Shown: piece by piece, positions 16,692 through 25,144 of the stretch
How positions within the stretch are numbered: position 1 is the first letter of the stretch
Layout of the letters: the number at the start of each line of letters is the position of its first letter
Assembly: GCA_031262225.1 (NCBI GenBank)
Contig: JAISIC010000001.1
Location: 1-56,083, forward strand
DNA: 56,083 nucleotides
Source of the DNA: Ruminococcus sp.
GTDB taxonomy: Bacteria > Bacillota > Clostridia > Oscillospirales > Ruminococcaceae
Direction of reading: 5' to 3'
The notes under the pieces: generated by a model
What the model was told of the DNA's origin: nothing
The model's database searches: none
What the model saw: only the letters and a program-made list of their open reading frames with translations
Position numbers and translations under genes: made by a program

Positions 16692-16720
16692 ATTTTAGTA
16701 CATATTTTATAAATAATCAA
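16692..16720 (-). promoter_or_regulatory. Sigma-A promoter for yicI
   Basis: Minus strand TTGATT (16720-16715), 17-bp spacer, TAAAAT (16697-16692), with the -10 box immediately followed by the palindromic operator. Confidence 0.6.
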
Positions 16721-16769
16721 GTCTGTTTATGTAAATTTACAAATTTTTAATAAATTATCAAGTTTAATG

Positions 16770-16778
16770 TGTTATAAT
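16770..16778 (+). promoter_or_regulatory. Extended -10 promoter for the TPR glycosyltransferase gene
   Basis: TGTTATAAT is an extended -10 element (TGnTATAAT) 35 nt before the ATG; no good -35 hexamer is visible at 17 bp. AAAGG at 16796-16800 may be the ribosome site, although its spacing is long. Confidence 0.5.
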
Positions 16779-16812
16779 TAATTATATTTGATTATAAAGG
16801 TTATTGAATTAA

Positions 16813-19278
16813 ATGGCAAATGATAAATTCTTAAAGCTATTAAACAGAATTAAAACAGATAAACAACGCGGTATAAAGGCAACAGAAGCGGTGCTGAAAT
16901 CAAAAAATGATTTTTCAGATATTGAAAATACCGTACTTTATGCTGAGCTTATCTCTGTTTATTCGCTCGCAAAAAATTACGCTCGAGTTATAAATCTTTA
17001 TGAACAGTACGGGAAGATGAAAATAACCGGCGAATTTTCAAATAGCATTGATATTTTTTGCAGTGTCGGAATTGCTTATGCCAAAAACAAGGATTTTAAA
17101 AGAGCAAATGTACTTCTTGAAAAATATCTAACTTTACTTGCACTCTATAAAGATAATAAATACAGTTTTTCGGATGAAGCTTTCCGTAAACCGATATTTA
17201 CAGGCGACAATGAGATTGCGGCACTCCGGATTCTTATCGTTGTTTACTCGGAAATGGGTCGTAGTGATGATGCATTAAGGACATATTTCCAACTTAAGCG
17301 TATCATAAAACCCGAATGGGATGAAACGATGCTGACAATCGGAATGATTGTTAAAAACGAAAGCAAGGTTTTGGAAAAGTGCCTGAAAGCTCTTTCAAAC
17401 CTTCGCAAAAACGTAAAATGTGAGCTTATCATTGTTGATACCGGATCGGATGATAACACGGTTGAAATAGCGAAAAAATATGCCGATGAAGTACGTTTTT
17501 TTGCATGGAACGGCGATTTTTCAGCTGCCAGAAACGAATCTTTGCGTGATGCAAAGGGCGATTGGTTTATGTATCTTGATGCTGATGAAATCTTTGAAAA
17601 TACCGATGACATAGAAAAGTTTTTCAATTCTGCAGAGCATATTAAGTATAATTTCGGAAGTTATGTAATAAGAAACTATTTTGCAGATGAATCATATTCA
17701 GAATTTCCCGCACCAAGAATGACACGTTTGTTTGAAGAAACGGCTTTTTCGGGCACAATACATGAAGCACTTAATATGTATCCTCCGGCTTTTTATTTTA
17801 AGTCATTTGCACATCATCACGGTTATGCAGGGACTAATCTTCAAAAAAAGAACTCACGAAACATCACAAATCTTTTGCACGAATACGCAAAAAACCCGAG
17901 TGATGTCAGGGTAATATTCCATCTTGCCGAAGCTTACATTGCTGTCGAACTCAATGCCGGACTACATTATATCTTGATGGGTTTTGATCTTGTCAAGGAT
18001 AAGGAACAGAGTGTATATAATGCCGTTTATCGTGCCGAGATTTGTTATCTTTATCAGCGTTTGTATATGATCGAAAAGGCTTATGAATTTGCTAAAGAAT
18101 GCTCAGTTGTATATGAAAAGAACAAGCTTGAATTTTGCGTTTTAGCGGATATTTATGCAATTTACGGACTTGTCGCCGCTAAACTTAAACACTACGAAGA
18201 AGCAATTAAGGCTTTTGAACGGTACTGTTATTTTTATGAAGCAATAAAAAGCGAAAAACTCTCTACCATTGATTTAATGATTCATCCTCCAATCTATGTC
18301 CAATCAGCTTCAAGACAGTTGGTTATGAATGTATTCTGTTTTTCATACACAAAGATCGGCGATTATGTGAACGCGAAAATAATTGCCGATTCAATGGATA
18401 AACCGGAAAAAAGATTCGGAAAGCTGAATTTTGATTATGTTTCATTCAGATTGAAGATTATGCGGAATCTTTCTGACTACAGCGGACTTTCAAAATTAGT
18501 CAAAAATATTCTGACATCTGATGTGGGGGAAGATATACGCTATCATCTCTATAAATCGCTGACAGTTGAAGTATCGCTGGTCAGAGAATCAGGTACAGAC
18601 TGTGGTCCGCTTATCAGCATGATAAAAGATATTATTGAAACTTCCGAAAAGGGTAGCTTCCCGCGTGGCTTTGTCGATCTCTTTAACTGTCTTGACCTCT
18701 TTATAAACGAGGGTACAGAAAACATTACACGTGTTTCAAAGGTTTTGGAAAGCGTTGAAAAAATGACTGTATTGAATGCAGATATAATCCCGCTTTTGAT
18801 GACAGAGGATTTCAATATTGATATTATGAGCGACAGATTAACCTATGATTTTATTGAAAATGCCGCTGTGGGTATCATCATATTTGAAGATGATCTTCTT
18901 TCTGTCGTTTCAAAGTACAGCAAGAAAATTGATGTAAGTCTGCTTTCTGCGCGCGGGCAATTGCTCCTTTTAAACATATGCGGTTATCTTCTCAAATCAT
19001 ATAATGAAAATTCAAAATATTCACCCGATGATATTACAAATCTGTATGTCGCACTTACTGCAAACTATCTTGAAACTGTATATAAATCGGAGATAATAAG
19101 TGAAGAAAATGTGGAACATATGTCCAAATCTGTACAGATAGGTTTTTATCTGTTCTTGGCGGCAATAGGGCTTTCCGACGGCGAACGCCTTGCTCATGCA
19201 AAAAACCTGCGAAAACTTATCGCTGTTGAACCTTTGCTTAAAGAATATGTTTCGTATGAAATTAAAAAAGCTGTCTGA
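16813..19278 (+). CDS. Family 2 glycosyltransferase with flanking TPR-like helices
   Basis: An 821-residue cytoplasmic protein. Residues about 1-170 are helical repeat-like (TPR-type) sequence. A compact GT2 domain follows from about residue 173: MLTIGMIVKNESKVLEKCL, IIVDTGSDDNTVEIAKKY, then ARNESLRDAKGDWFMYLDADEIF with the DxD metal site. The remaining ~450 residues are again TPR-like, including YLYQRLYMIEKAYEFAKECS and AKLKHYEEAIKAFERY. This GT2-TPR layout is seen in SunS/SgtA-type peptide or protein glycosyltransferases. A smaller relative is encoded at 37118. The acceptor is unknown. It is followed 21 nt later by pth, probably as one transcript, without obvious functional link. Confidence 0.82.
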   Translation: MANDKFLKLLNRIKTDKQRGIKATEAVLKSKNDFSDIENTVLYAELISVYSLAKNYARVINLYEQYGKMKITGEFSNSIDIFCSVGIAYAKNKDFKRANVLLEKYLTLLALYKDNKYSFSDEAFRKPIFTGDNEIAALRILIVVYSEMGRSDDALRTYFQLKRIIKPEWDETMLTIGMIVKNESKVLEKCLKALSNLRKNVKCELIIVDTGSDDNTVEIAKKYADEVRFFAWNGDFSAARNESLRDAKGDWFMYLDADEIFENTDDIEKFFNSAEHIKYNFGSYVIRNYFADESYSEFPAPRMTRLFEETAFSGTIHEALNMYPPAFYFKSFAHHHGYAGTNLQKKNSRNITNLLHEYAKNPSDVRVIFHLAEAYIAVELNAGLHYILMGFDLVKDKEQSVYNAVYRAEICYLYQRLYMIEKAYEFAKECSVVYEKNKLEFCVLADIYAIYGLVAAKLKHYEEAIKAFERYCYFYEAIKSEKLSTIDLMIHPPIYVQSASRQLVMNVFCFSYTKIGDYVNAKIIADSMDKPEKRFGKLNFDYVSFRLKIMRNLSDYSGLSKLVKNILTSDVGEDIRYHLYKSLTVEVSLVRESGTDCGPLISMIKDIIETSEKGSFPRGFVDLFNCLDLFINEGTENITRVSKVLESVEKMTVLNADIIPLLMTEDFNIDIMSDRLTYDFIENAAVGIIIFEDDLLSVVSKYSKKIDVSLLSARGQLLLLNICGYLLKSYNENSKYSPDDITNLYVALTANYLETVYKSEIISEENVEHMSKSVQIGFYLFLAAIGLSDGERLAHAKNLRKLIAVEPLLKEYVSYEIKKAV

Positions 19279-19299
19279 AGAATAAAATGAGGACTTTGT

Positions 19300-19926
19300 A
19301 TGGATATTTTTAAGATATTCGAGCAGCTTAAAAAAACTGACGGAAAAGCCGCTCCGGGTAAGCTTAGCTTTATTGTTGCAGGACTTGGCAACCCCGGAAC
19401 GGAATACATTAACACGCGTCATAACGCAGGGTTTACCGCAGCGGACAAGCTTGTTTTGTCGGCAGGCGGGAGCTTTGACAAGCTTCGGTTTAGGGCAAAT
19501 ACCGCTGACATAACGATTGAAGGAATAAGGGTTCTTGTAATGAAACCTGTTACCTTCATGAACAACAGCGGCGAATCTGTTACCGAAGCTATGAACTACT
19601 ATAAAATTAAACCGGAACAGGTGCTTATAATCTGTGATGATATTTACCTTGAACCGGGGGATATACGCATCAGGCGGAAGGGAAGCCACGGCGGGCATAA
19701 CGGACTAAAATCTATCTTTGAACAAACAGGCAATGAGAATTTCCCTCGTATAAAGATCGGTATCGGAAAAAAGCCCGAAAAATATGACCTTGTAAACTGG
19801 GTTTTAAGCAAATTTACGGATTCCGAGAAAACAGCCATGGAGAAGGCTTACGAAAATTCTGTTGATGCTGTAAAACTTATCATCGGCGGCAGTATCGACA
19901 AAGCCATGAATAAATATAGTAAATAG
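19300..19926 (+). CDS. pth: Peptidyl-tRNA hydrolase
   Basis: Cleaves peptidyl-tRNA released from stalled ribosomes. Of 208 residues, the first ~20 (MDIFKIFEQLKKTDGKAAPG) are an extra N-terminal stretch before the family core FIVAGLGNPGTEYINTRHNAGFTAAD, which contains the catalytic histidine. Next come MKPVTFMNNSGESV and the DDIYLEPGDIRIRRKGSHGGHNGLKSI signature. The extension could mean the true start is internal, but the only internal alternatives lack a ribosome site. Located between the TPR glycosyltransferase and a HAD phosphatase gene. Confidence 0.95.
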   Translation: MDIFKIFEQLKKTDGKAAPGKLSFIVAGLGNPGTEYINTRHNAGFTAADKLVLSAGGSFDKLRFRANTADITIEGIRVLVMKPVTFMNNSGESVTEAMNYYKIKPEQVLIICDDIYLEPGDIRIRRKGSHGGHNGLKSIFEQTGNENFPRIKIGIGKKPEKYDLVNWVLSKFTDSEKTAMEKAYENSVDAVKLIIGGSIDKAMNKYSK

Positions 19927-19935
19927 GAGCTAACC

Positions 19936-20589
19936 TTGATTTTTTCTGCAATAAAAAGAGACATTAAAGCGATAGTTTTCGACATGGACGGGACTTTGAT
20001 AGACAGCACTCAGACTTGGATAGATGCCGATATTGAGTTTGGATATCAGAATGGTTTTGTATATACCGAAGAGATGCTTATCGCCACAAAGACGCTCAAA
20101 TTTATGAAAGCCTGTGAATATCTTTCGCAATTTTGCGACTACACGCCGGAAGAGACAGCAAAGAGATATTATGAGATTTTAGAATCAAAATACGGTGATT
20201 GCCCTGTTACAAAGGGTGCAGAAAGGTTATTGAAGCTTTGTACCGCAAGCGGAGTGAAGATGTGTATTCTAACTGCCGGGATTAAACCGCTTGCCGATAA
20301 AGTACTTGTAAAAAACAATCTTGACAAATTTTTTGAGTTTGTTGCAACTGCCGACAGCATTGACTATGATAAGCGTGATCCTGAAGCTTTCCTTGCCTGT
20401 GCAGACAAAATGGGCTTTGATATATCTGAAGTTTTGGTGTTTGAGGACAGCTTCCATGCGGCAGCAGCTGCAAAAAAAGCAGGTGCAGCTGTAATCGGAA
20501 TGATAAACAGCGGCAACTACTTTGAGCATGATAAACTCCGTGAAACCTGCGATTTGACGATACCCGACTTCTCTGCGATAGTTGCTTAA
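19936..20589 (+). CDS. HAD-superfamily phosphatase (phosphoglucomutase-like subfamily)
   Basis: A 217-residue hydrolase starting at a TTG with AGGAG upstream. Motif I is VFDMDGTLIDSTQTWID (nucleophile Asp), motif II lies in CILTAGIKPLADKVLV, and motifs III/IV are in DYDKRDPEAFLACADKMG and VLVFEDSFHAAAAAKKAGAAVIG, as in beta-phosphoglucomutase/phosphatase-like HADs with a helical cap. The substrate, probably a sugar phosphate, cannot be deduced. The stop codon (20587-20589) directly abuts the stop codon of the convergent sigF gene, with no spacer and no terminator between them. Confidence 0.85.
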   Translation: MIFSAIKRDIKAIVFDMDGTLIDSTQTWIDADIEFGYQNGFVYTEEMLIATKTLKFMKACEYLSQFCDYTPEETAKRYYEILESKYGDCPVTKGAERLLKLCTASGVKMCILTAGIKPLADKVLVKNNLDKFFEFVATADSIDYDKRDPEAFLACADKMGFDISEVLVFEDSFHAAAAAKKAGAAVIGMINSGNYFEHDKLRETCDLTIPDFSAIVA

Positions 20590-21258
20590 CTATTCAAGAA
20601 GGTATCCGCGAATCTTGCCCAAGACCCGTTTCTCATTGCGTGAAACTTGAACTTGGTTTGTTGAAAGAACATTTGCGGTTTGAGCTTGGGTTAAACCTTT
20701 AAAAAATCGAAGTGAAATGAGCTTTCTTTCGTCTTCGGTTAAGTACTTAAGCACCTGACGGAGAGAGAGTATATCAACCATATCACGTTCATGAGAAGGC
20801 ACGGGGATATCGCGCATCTCCTCTTCATCTTCTCCGGAATAGGTGAGCGACAAGAGCGGCTTTGAAGAGGATATCGCTTCAATTACATCATCAAGCGGTG
20901 CCCCCGAAAGTTCGGAAAGCTCCGACACAGTCGGTTCGTGACCGTGTTTATGTGCATATGATTCACGAATTGATGAAAGCTTAAGTGACAGTTCTTTTAT
21001 ACTCCTGCTTATCTTCACCGCACCGTCGTCACGAAAAAGCCTTTTAATCTCTCCTAAGATTACCGGCACTGCATAGGTTGAAAACTTATTTCCGAGAGTT
21101 TCATCAAATCCGCTCACAGCCTTTAAAAGACCGATACAACCGACCGAATAAAGGTCGTCATAATCAAAACCTTTACCCACAAAACGTGCGACACACATTC
21201 GCACAAGCCCCAGATTCTCTTCTGTGAACCTATCTTTATCGATTTTTGTCAACAGCAT
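20590..21258 (-). CDS. sigF: RNA polymerase sporulation sigma factor sigma-F
   Basis: A 222-residue sigma-70 family factor, forespore-specific. Region 2 is GFDYDDLYSVGCIGLLKAVSG and FDETLGNKFSTYAVPVILGEI; region 3 is KISRSIKELSLKLSSIRE; region 4 is LTEDERKLISLRFFKGLTQAQTANVL with the helix-turn-helix STNQVQVSRNEKRVLGKIR. Together with the preceding spoIIAB and spoIIAA genes this is the classic three-gene spoIIA operon, which makes the assignment to sigma-F rather than sigma-G secure. The ATG lies inside the end of spoIIAB (10-nt overlap), so the two are translationally coupled. Confidence 0.97.
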   Translation of the reverse strand: MLLTKIDKDRFTEENLGLVRMCVARFVGKGFDYDDLYSVGCIGLLKAVSGFDETLGNKFSTYAVPVILGEIKRLFRDDGAVKISRSIKELSLKLSSIRESYAHKHGHEPTVSELSELSGAPLDDVIEAISSSKPLLSLTYSGEDEEEMRDIPVPSHERDMVDILSLRQVLKYLTEDERKLISLRFFKGLTQAQTANVLSTNQVQVSRNEKRVLGKIRGYLLE

Positions 21259-21677
21259 ATCTTTTTTATCAGGGTGACGGTCGTGCCCTTTCCGGGTGCA
21301 CTCTTCACGGTCAGCCTGTCAGAAAAACTTTCCATAACCGCAAAACCAAGCCCCGCTCTTTCCTCTTCGGGGTGTGAAGTATAAAGCGGTTCCATCGCAC
21401 GCTTGACATCTTCAATCCCGCAACCCCTGTCGGTTATGCGAATATGTACCCTCCCGGATGCGGAAGCCTTTGCCGAAACGGTTATAAGCCCGGTCGTCCC
21501 TCGATACGCATGGACGATACAGTTTGTCACCGCTTCGGATACAGCAGTTTTTATCTCTGCTATAACAGACACGGTGGGGTTGAGATCTGTTAAGAATGCA
21601 CTTATCGCAACCCTTGCAAGCCTTTCATTTTCAGGATTTGACGGAAATATCAACTTCATTTCATTTATAGTTTTCAT
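21249..21677 (-). CDS. spoIIAB: Anti-sigma-F factor / serine kinase
   Basis: A 142-residue GHKL-fold kinase. The N box is TAVSEAVTNCIVHAYRG, the G1 box ITDRGCGIEDVKRAM, and the G2 region ERAGLGFAVMESFSD with the terminal APGKGTTVTLIK. It binds sigma-F and phosphorylates SpoIIAA on serine. The first ATG (21677) is used because CGGAG lies seven to eight bases upstream; a second Met at codon 7 is also possible. Seventeen bases separate it from spoIIAA. Confidence 0.96.
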   Translation of the reverse strand: MKTINEMKLIFPSNPENERLARVAISAFLTDLNPTVSVIAEIKTAVSEAVTNCIVHAYRGTTGLITVSAKASASGRVHIRITDRGCGIEDVKRAMEPLYTSHPEEERAGLGFAVMESFSDRLTVKSAPGKGTTVTLIKKICC

Positions 21678-21693
21678 TCTGTTCTCCGTAGTT

Positions 21694-22014
21694 TTAAACT
21701 AATTCTGCAAGTTTTTCTATACCTGCAATCTTCATAACCTTCTTAATAGTACCCGAAGCACCTGCTACAACAAGCCTGCCGCCTATTGGCGATAGCTTTT
21801 TGAATCTTCCCATAATAAGCCCTATGCCGGATGAATCCATGAACTCGACCTTTGAAAAATCAAGTACAAGTGTTTTCGGCTTATGCCTTTCAATCGCAAA
21901 ATCTATATCATACCTTATCGCGGCGGCGTTTTTATGGTCTATGTCTCCTGACAAAAATGCTTCAATTATCCCGTCACCGACTTCAACTATTACCGGTTCA
22001 ACTACTACAGACAC
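21694..22014 (-). CDS. spoIIAA: Anti-sigma-F factor antagonist
   Basis: A 106-residue STAS-domain protein, the anti-anti-sigma factor. The phosphorylation site is in VEFMDSSGIGLIMGRF (Ser61/Ser62), followed by RLVVAGASGTIKKVMKIAG. Start is a GTG at 22014 with AGAGAGG eight bases upstream. It is the first gene of the spoIIA operon. A weak minus-strand promoter-like element (TTGTTA at 22096-22091, 17 bp, CATTAT at 22073-22068) lies upstream; I could not find the sigma-H-type -35 AGGA/-10 GAAT expected for this operon. Confidence 0.95.
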   Translation of the reverse strand: MSVVVEPVIVEVGDGIIEAFLSGDIDHKNAAAIRYDIDFAIERHKPKTLVLDFSKVEFMDSSGIGLIMGRFKKLSPIGGRLVVAGASGTIKKVMKIAGIEKLAELV

Positions 22015-22106
22015 GTTTTTTACCTCTCTGTTTTAATAAAATAATTATAAACGCTAATATATGTAAAATAATGTCATTATTAGTAGGCGATAACAAAATA
22101 TTTATT

Positions 22107-22136
22107 TTAACAAATTTAATATATTTTGTTTATAAT
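22107..22136 (+). promoter_or_regulatory. Sigma-A promoter for manA-glcK
   Basis: TTAACA (22107-22112), 18-bp spacer, TATAAT (22131-22136), 42 nt before the manA ATG. It lies in the 163-bp divergent region between spoIIAA and manA. Confidence 0.55.
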
Positions 22137-22177
22137 TTTATGGTAAAATAATCATACTTAGGTAAAGAGGCTTTATA

Positions 22178-23191
22178 ATGAATAATGTATATTTCGTAGG
22201 CAGCAATAAATTATATCCGATTAAACTGCAACCGGTCTTCAAAGATTATATCTGGGGCGGCAGCAGGCTTTGTGATATCTTTCATAAAAAAAGCGACCTT
22301 TCGCATATCGCCGAAAGCTGGGAACTGTCAACACAGGCAGAAAGCTGTTGTAAAGTTTCAAACGGTGTTCATGCCGGCAAGCTTTTAAGTGATATTTTTA
22401 ATATCGACAGGGAACGTATTCTCGGGAAAAACTGCAATAGATTTAAGGATTTCCCCGTACTTATAAAATTTATTGATGCAGGAGAAAATCTATCGTTACA
22501 GGTGCATCCCGATGATACTTATGCAAAGTTTAACTTCGGCTCATACGGAAAATCCGAGATGTGGTATGTCTGCGATGCTCTGCCCGGTGCAAAGATAATA
22601 TTGGGATTCAAACGGGTTATAACTAAAAATGAGTTTATAAAGCATATTACCGAAAACACACTTGCCGAAGTTATAAGGGAAATTCCCGTAAGAAAAGGCG
22701 ATGTATTCTTTGTAAAATCAGGCACACTCCACGCCATCGGCAAAGGGGTTTTAATAGCGGAGATTCAGCAAAATTCAGATTTGACCTTCAGAGTTCATGA
22801 CTACGGGCGTGTTGACAAAGACGGATTGCCGCGAGAGCTTCATATTGATGATGCCTTGATGGTAACAGACTTAAAACCTTCTGCCGGTGATCTGCGAGGA
22901 ACTAATATTCACAACAGAGACGGTTCAACACTTTTGATAGAACATGATTGCTTTATCGTTTACAAGATTGACATAAAGGGTAGTTATATCATAAACGTCG
23001 GCTCCGATTCATTCTGCTCCCTTTTAGTGACTGATGGTGCAGGGATACTTGTTTATAATGAAGACGGCAAAAAAAGAGAGATGGCTCTTCTGTGCGGTGA
23101 CAGTCTTTTCATACCTGCCGGATTCGGGAAATTTGAAATTCGCGGAAACTGTACTATATTAAAAACTTTAGTTGGTGAAAAACAGAAATAG
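22178..23191 (+). CDS. manA: Mannose-6-phosphate isomerase, class I
   Basis: Zinc-dependent interconversion of mannose 6-phosphate and fructose 6-phosphate. A 337-residue protein beginning with LQPVFKDYIWGGSRLCDIF, the usual phosphomannose isomerase start, followed by IAESWELS, the metal ligands in LSLQVHPDDTYAKFN and GKSEMWYVCDALPGA, and SGTLHAIGKGVLIAEIQQNSD with the catalytic region LTFRVHDYGRVD. The shortened C-terminal sandwich is typical of Firmicutes enzymes. AAAGAGG lies eight bases before the ATG. The glucokinase gene follows after 24 nt, making a hexose-entry pair. Confidence 0.94.
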   Translation: MNNVYFVGSNKLYPIKLQPVFKDYIWGGSRLCDIFHKKSDLSHIAESWELSTQAESCCKVSNGVHAGKLLSDIFNIDRERILGKNCNRFKDFPVLIKFIDAGENLSLQVHPDDTYAKFNFGSYGKSEMWYVCDALPGAKIILGFKRVITKNEFIKHITENTLAEVIREIPVRKGDVFFVKSGTLHAIGKGVLIAEIQQNSDLTFRVHDYGRVDKDGLPRELHIDDALMVTDLKPSAGDLRGTNIHNRDGSTLLIEHDCFIVYKIDIKGSYIINVGSDSFCSLLVTDGAGILVYNEDGKKREMALLCGDSLFIPAGFGKFEIRGNCTILKTLVGEKQK

Positions 23192-23215
23192 GCGAAAAAC
23201 TGTAATAGGTGAATT

Positions 23216-24169
23216 ATGAAATATTATATCGGAATCGACCTCGGCGGAACGAATATTAAGGCAGGAGTTGTAACAGAGGATTACAGGATTATATCCAAAG
23301 CCTCCACAAAAACTTCGTTGCCGCGTTCTGCTGATGAAATAGCCGCAGATATGGCTAAAACTGCACTTGAGGCGGTTAAGGTCGCCGGAATATATCTTGC
23401 AGATGTTGAATGGATCGGCATAGGCACACCGGGTATTGCCGACAACTCAACCGGCACTATACCCTATTCAAATAACTTGGGTTTTTATGATGTTCCGATT
23501 AGAAGCTACATTCAACGTGACATTGATAAACCTGTCTATATCGCCAACGACGCTAACGCCGCCGCATACGGCGAGTTTTTAGCCGGTGCGGCTATGGGTG
23601 CTTCAGACACGGTTTGTATTACCCTCGGAACCGGTGTGGGAGCCGGCGTTATTATTGACGGGAAAATATTCACCGGTACAAATCTTGCGGGGACAGAAAT
23701 CGGGCATACCGTTATCGACCCTAACGGCAGACAATGTACCTGCGGGCGAAACGGCTGTTTTGAGGTTTTTTCATCTGCAACCGGGCTTATTAACATGACA
23801 AAAGATAAGATTTCCGAATATCCCGACAGTCTCCTTGCAAAGATGGCAAAGGAAGATAATCATGTTTCTGCACGTCACGCTTTCAATGCAATGCGTGAGG
23901 GAGACCAGGCAGGAAAAGACGTTGTTGAGAAGTACATTAAATATCTTTCCATCGGCATTGCAAATATAATAAACATATTCCAACCTGATATCCTATGCAT
24001 CGGCGGCGGTGTCTGCAACGAGGGTGACCCATTACTTTTACCGCTCAAGGAACTCGTCCGCGGACAGATATATACAAAGATGCTTCAAAAGAATACCGAA
24101 GTAGTTCTTGCCAAGCTCGGCAACGATGCCGGAATAATCGGTGCGGCATTCTTAGGGAAAAGTATATAG
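23216..24169 (+). CDS. glcK: ROK-family glucokinase
   Basis: A 317-residue sugar kinase. The ATP phosphate loop YIGIDLGGTNIKAGVV, the catalytic aspartate in VYIANDANAAAYGEF, the TLGTGVGAGVIIDGKI segment, the sugar-binding GTEIGHTVIDPNGRQCTCG and the ROK zinc signature CTCGRNGCFEVFSSATGLI are all present and intact. It phosphorylates glucose (or a related hexose) at C6. AGGTG precedes the ATG. It follows manA in one operon. Glucose as the main substrate is the family's usual activity in Clostridia. Confidence 0.92.
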   Translation: MKYYIGIDLGGTNIKAGVVTEDYRIISKASTKTSLPRSADEIAADMAKTALEAVKVAGIYLADVEWIGIGTPGIADNSTGTIPYSNNLGFYDVPIRSYIQRDIDKPVYIANDANAAAYGEFLAGAAMGASDTVCITLGTGVGAGVIIDGKIFTGTNLAGTEIGHTVIDPNGRQCTCGRNGCFEVFSSATGLINMTKDKISEYPDSLLAKMAKEDNHVSARHAFNAMREGDQAGKDVVEKYIKYLSIGIANIINIFQPDILCIGGGVCNEGDPLLLPLKELVRGQIYTKMLQKNTEVVLAKLGNDAGIIGAAFLGKSI

Positions 24170-24180
24170 AAACGGAAGTT

Positions 24181-24594
24181 ATGAAAACAACTAAAACAGC
24201 AGGCAAATTATTAATGGCGGCGACACTTATATTTACTGTCGCGGTTTTCGTCGTCAGCGGATTTTACAGCGGCGAGACCAAGGCTGTCGAAGGATATATC
24301 GATGCCATAGACAGGCAGGATCAGATCGCCTTTGATAAGTATTCCGAGAAAACTCTTGACGTAAACACGATAAGAAGCGAATATATCGCAAAGAGCGGTC
24401 TTGACAACTCGGACGAGATTGATTTTAAGGTTACTTTTCCGAATGGCGTGACAATAAAACAAGGCGGAGACAACTTCGCAGTACCTATAAATCTTACCGT
24501 ATATGACGATAACACACACTTCGTTTTTGAAGATGCGATTGCTAATGTGACCTACATAGGCAACAAGTGGCGAGTGTTTTCGATAGAGCTGTAA
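24181..24594 (+). CDS. Small exported/anchored protein of unknown function
   Basis: A 137-residue protein with a basic start (MKTTKTAGK) and one hydrophobic segment (residues about 10-29, [19 protein letters not shown]), so it is probably a signal-anchored extracellular protein. The mature part ([20 protein letters not shown] ... [10 protein letters not shown]) resembles the small cone-shaped NTF2-like domains in which a peptide-long helix is followed by a curved sheet, but I do not recognise the family. It starts 11 nt after glcK and precedes smpB by 19 nt. Function unknown. Confidence 0.65.
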   Translation: MKTTKTAGKLLMAATLIFTVAVFVVSGFYSGETKAVEGYIDAIDRQDQIAFDKYSEKTLDVNTIRSEYIAKSGLDNSDEIDFKVTFPNGVTIKQGGDNFAVPINLTVYDDNTHFVFEDAIANVTYIGNKWRVFSIEL

Positions 24595-24613
24595 ATTAGT
24601 AACAAGGGGAATT

Positions 24614-25072
24614 ATGGGAGTTAAAGTTATTGCCGAAAACAGACAGGCAAGGCATGAATATTTTATACTGGAATCGTTTGAAGCAGGGATAGAGCTTGTG
24701 GGCACAGAGGTTAAGGCTATACGCGGCGGCGGCGTGAACCTCAAAGACAGCTGGTGTGCCGTAGAACATGGCGAGCTTTTCATTAAACAGATGCACATAT
24801 CCCCCTACGAGCGGGGGAACATCTTCAACCGAGACAGCCTTCGCCCCAGACGTCTTTTGATGCATAAGAAAGAGATAGCAAGCCTTTACGGTAAAGTAAA
24901 GCAGCAAGGCTTGACACTTATCCCGATAAGTCTTTATTTCAAAGATTCACGCGTTAAGGTACAGATCGGTTTGTGTAAAGGTAAACAGCTTCACGATAAA
25001 CGAGACTCGGCTGCGGAGGCTTCCGCGAAGCGTGATCTCGACCGTGCACTCACAACAAGAAACAATCTGTAA
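24614..25072 (+). CDS. smpB: SsrA-binding protein
   Basis: A 152-residue trans-translation factor that carries tmRNA to stalled ribosomes. The sequence [78 protein letters not shown] and [21 protein letters not shown], with the basic tail [18 protein letters not shown], is complete. AGGGG precedes the ATG. It is followed by a clear terminator. I looked for the tmRNA gene nearby and did not find it in the window. Confidence 0.97.
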   Translation: MGVKVIAENRQARHEYFILESFEAGIELVGTEVKAIRGGGVNLKDSWCAVEHGELFIKQMHISPYERGNIFNRDSLRPRRLLMHKKEIASLYGKVKQQGLTLIPISLYFKDSRVKVQIGLCKGKQLHDKRDSAAEASAKRDLDRALTTRNNL

Positions 25073-25082
25073 ACAAATTATT

Positions 25083-25123
25083 AAAATTGCAATGCCTTGG
25101 TAAAAGGTATTGCAATTTTTTCT
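25083..25123 (+). terminator. Intrinsic terminator after smpB
   Basis: A 16-bp stem (AAAATTGCAATGCCTT / AAGGTATTGCAATTTT, one G-U pair, 5-nt loop) followed by a T-run, TTTTTTCTTT. Its right arm also supplies the -35 box of the next gene's promoter. Confidence 0.85.
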
Positions 25124-25138
25124 TTACTATGTTATACT
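25110..25138 (+). promoter_or_regulatory. Sigma-A promoter giving a leaderless mRNA
   Basis: TTGCAA (25110-25115), 17-bp spacer, TATACT (25133-25138). The expected start, seven bases after the -10, is 25145, exactly the A of the downstream gene's ATG. The -35 lies inside the smpB terminator's right arm. Confidence 0.65.
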
Positions 25139-25144
25139 GTGTAT

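Noticed and set aside
16730..16741. A second palindrome TGTAAATTTACA upstream of yicI
   Set aside because: Perfect but A/T rich and lacking the central CG of the other operator; chance is likely in this sequence.
19021..19698. A 225-codon minus-strand frame over the glycosyltransferase end and pth
   Set aside because: It opposes clear plus-strand genes and has no recognisable domain.
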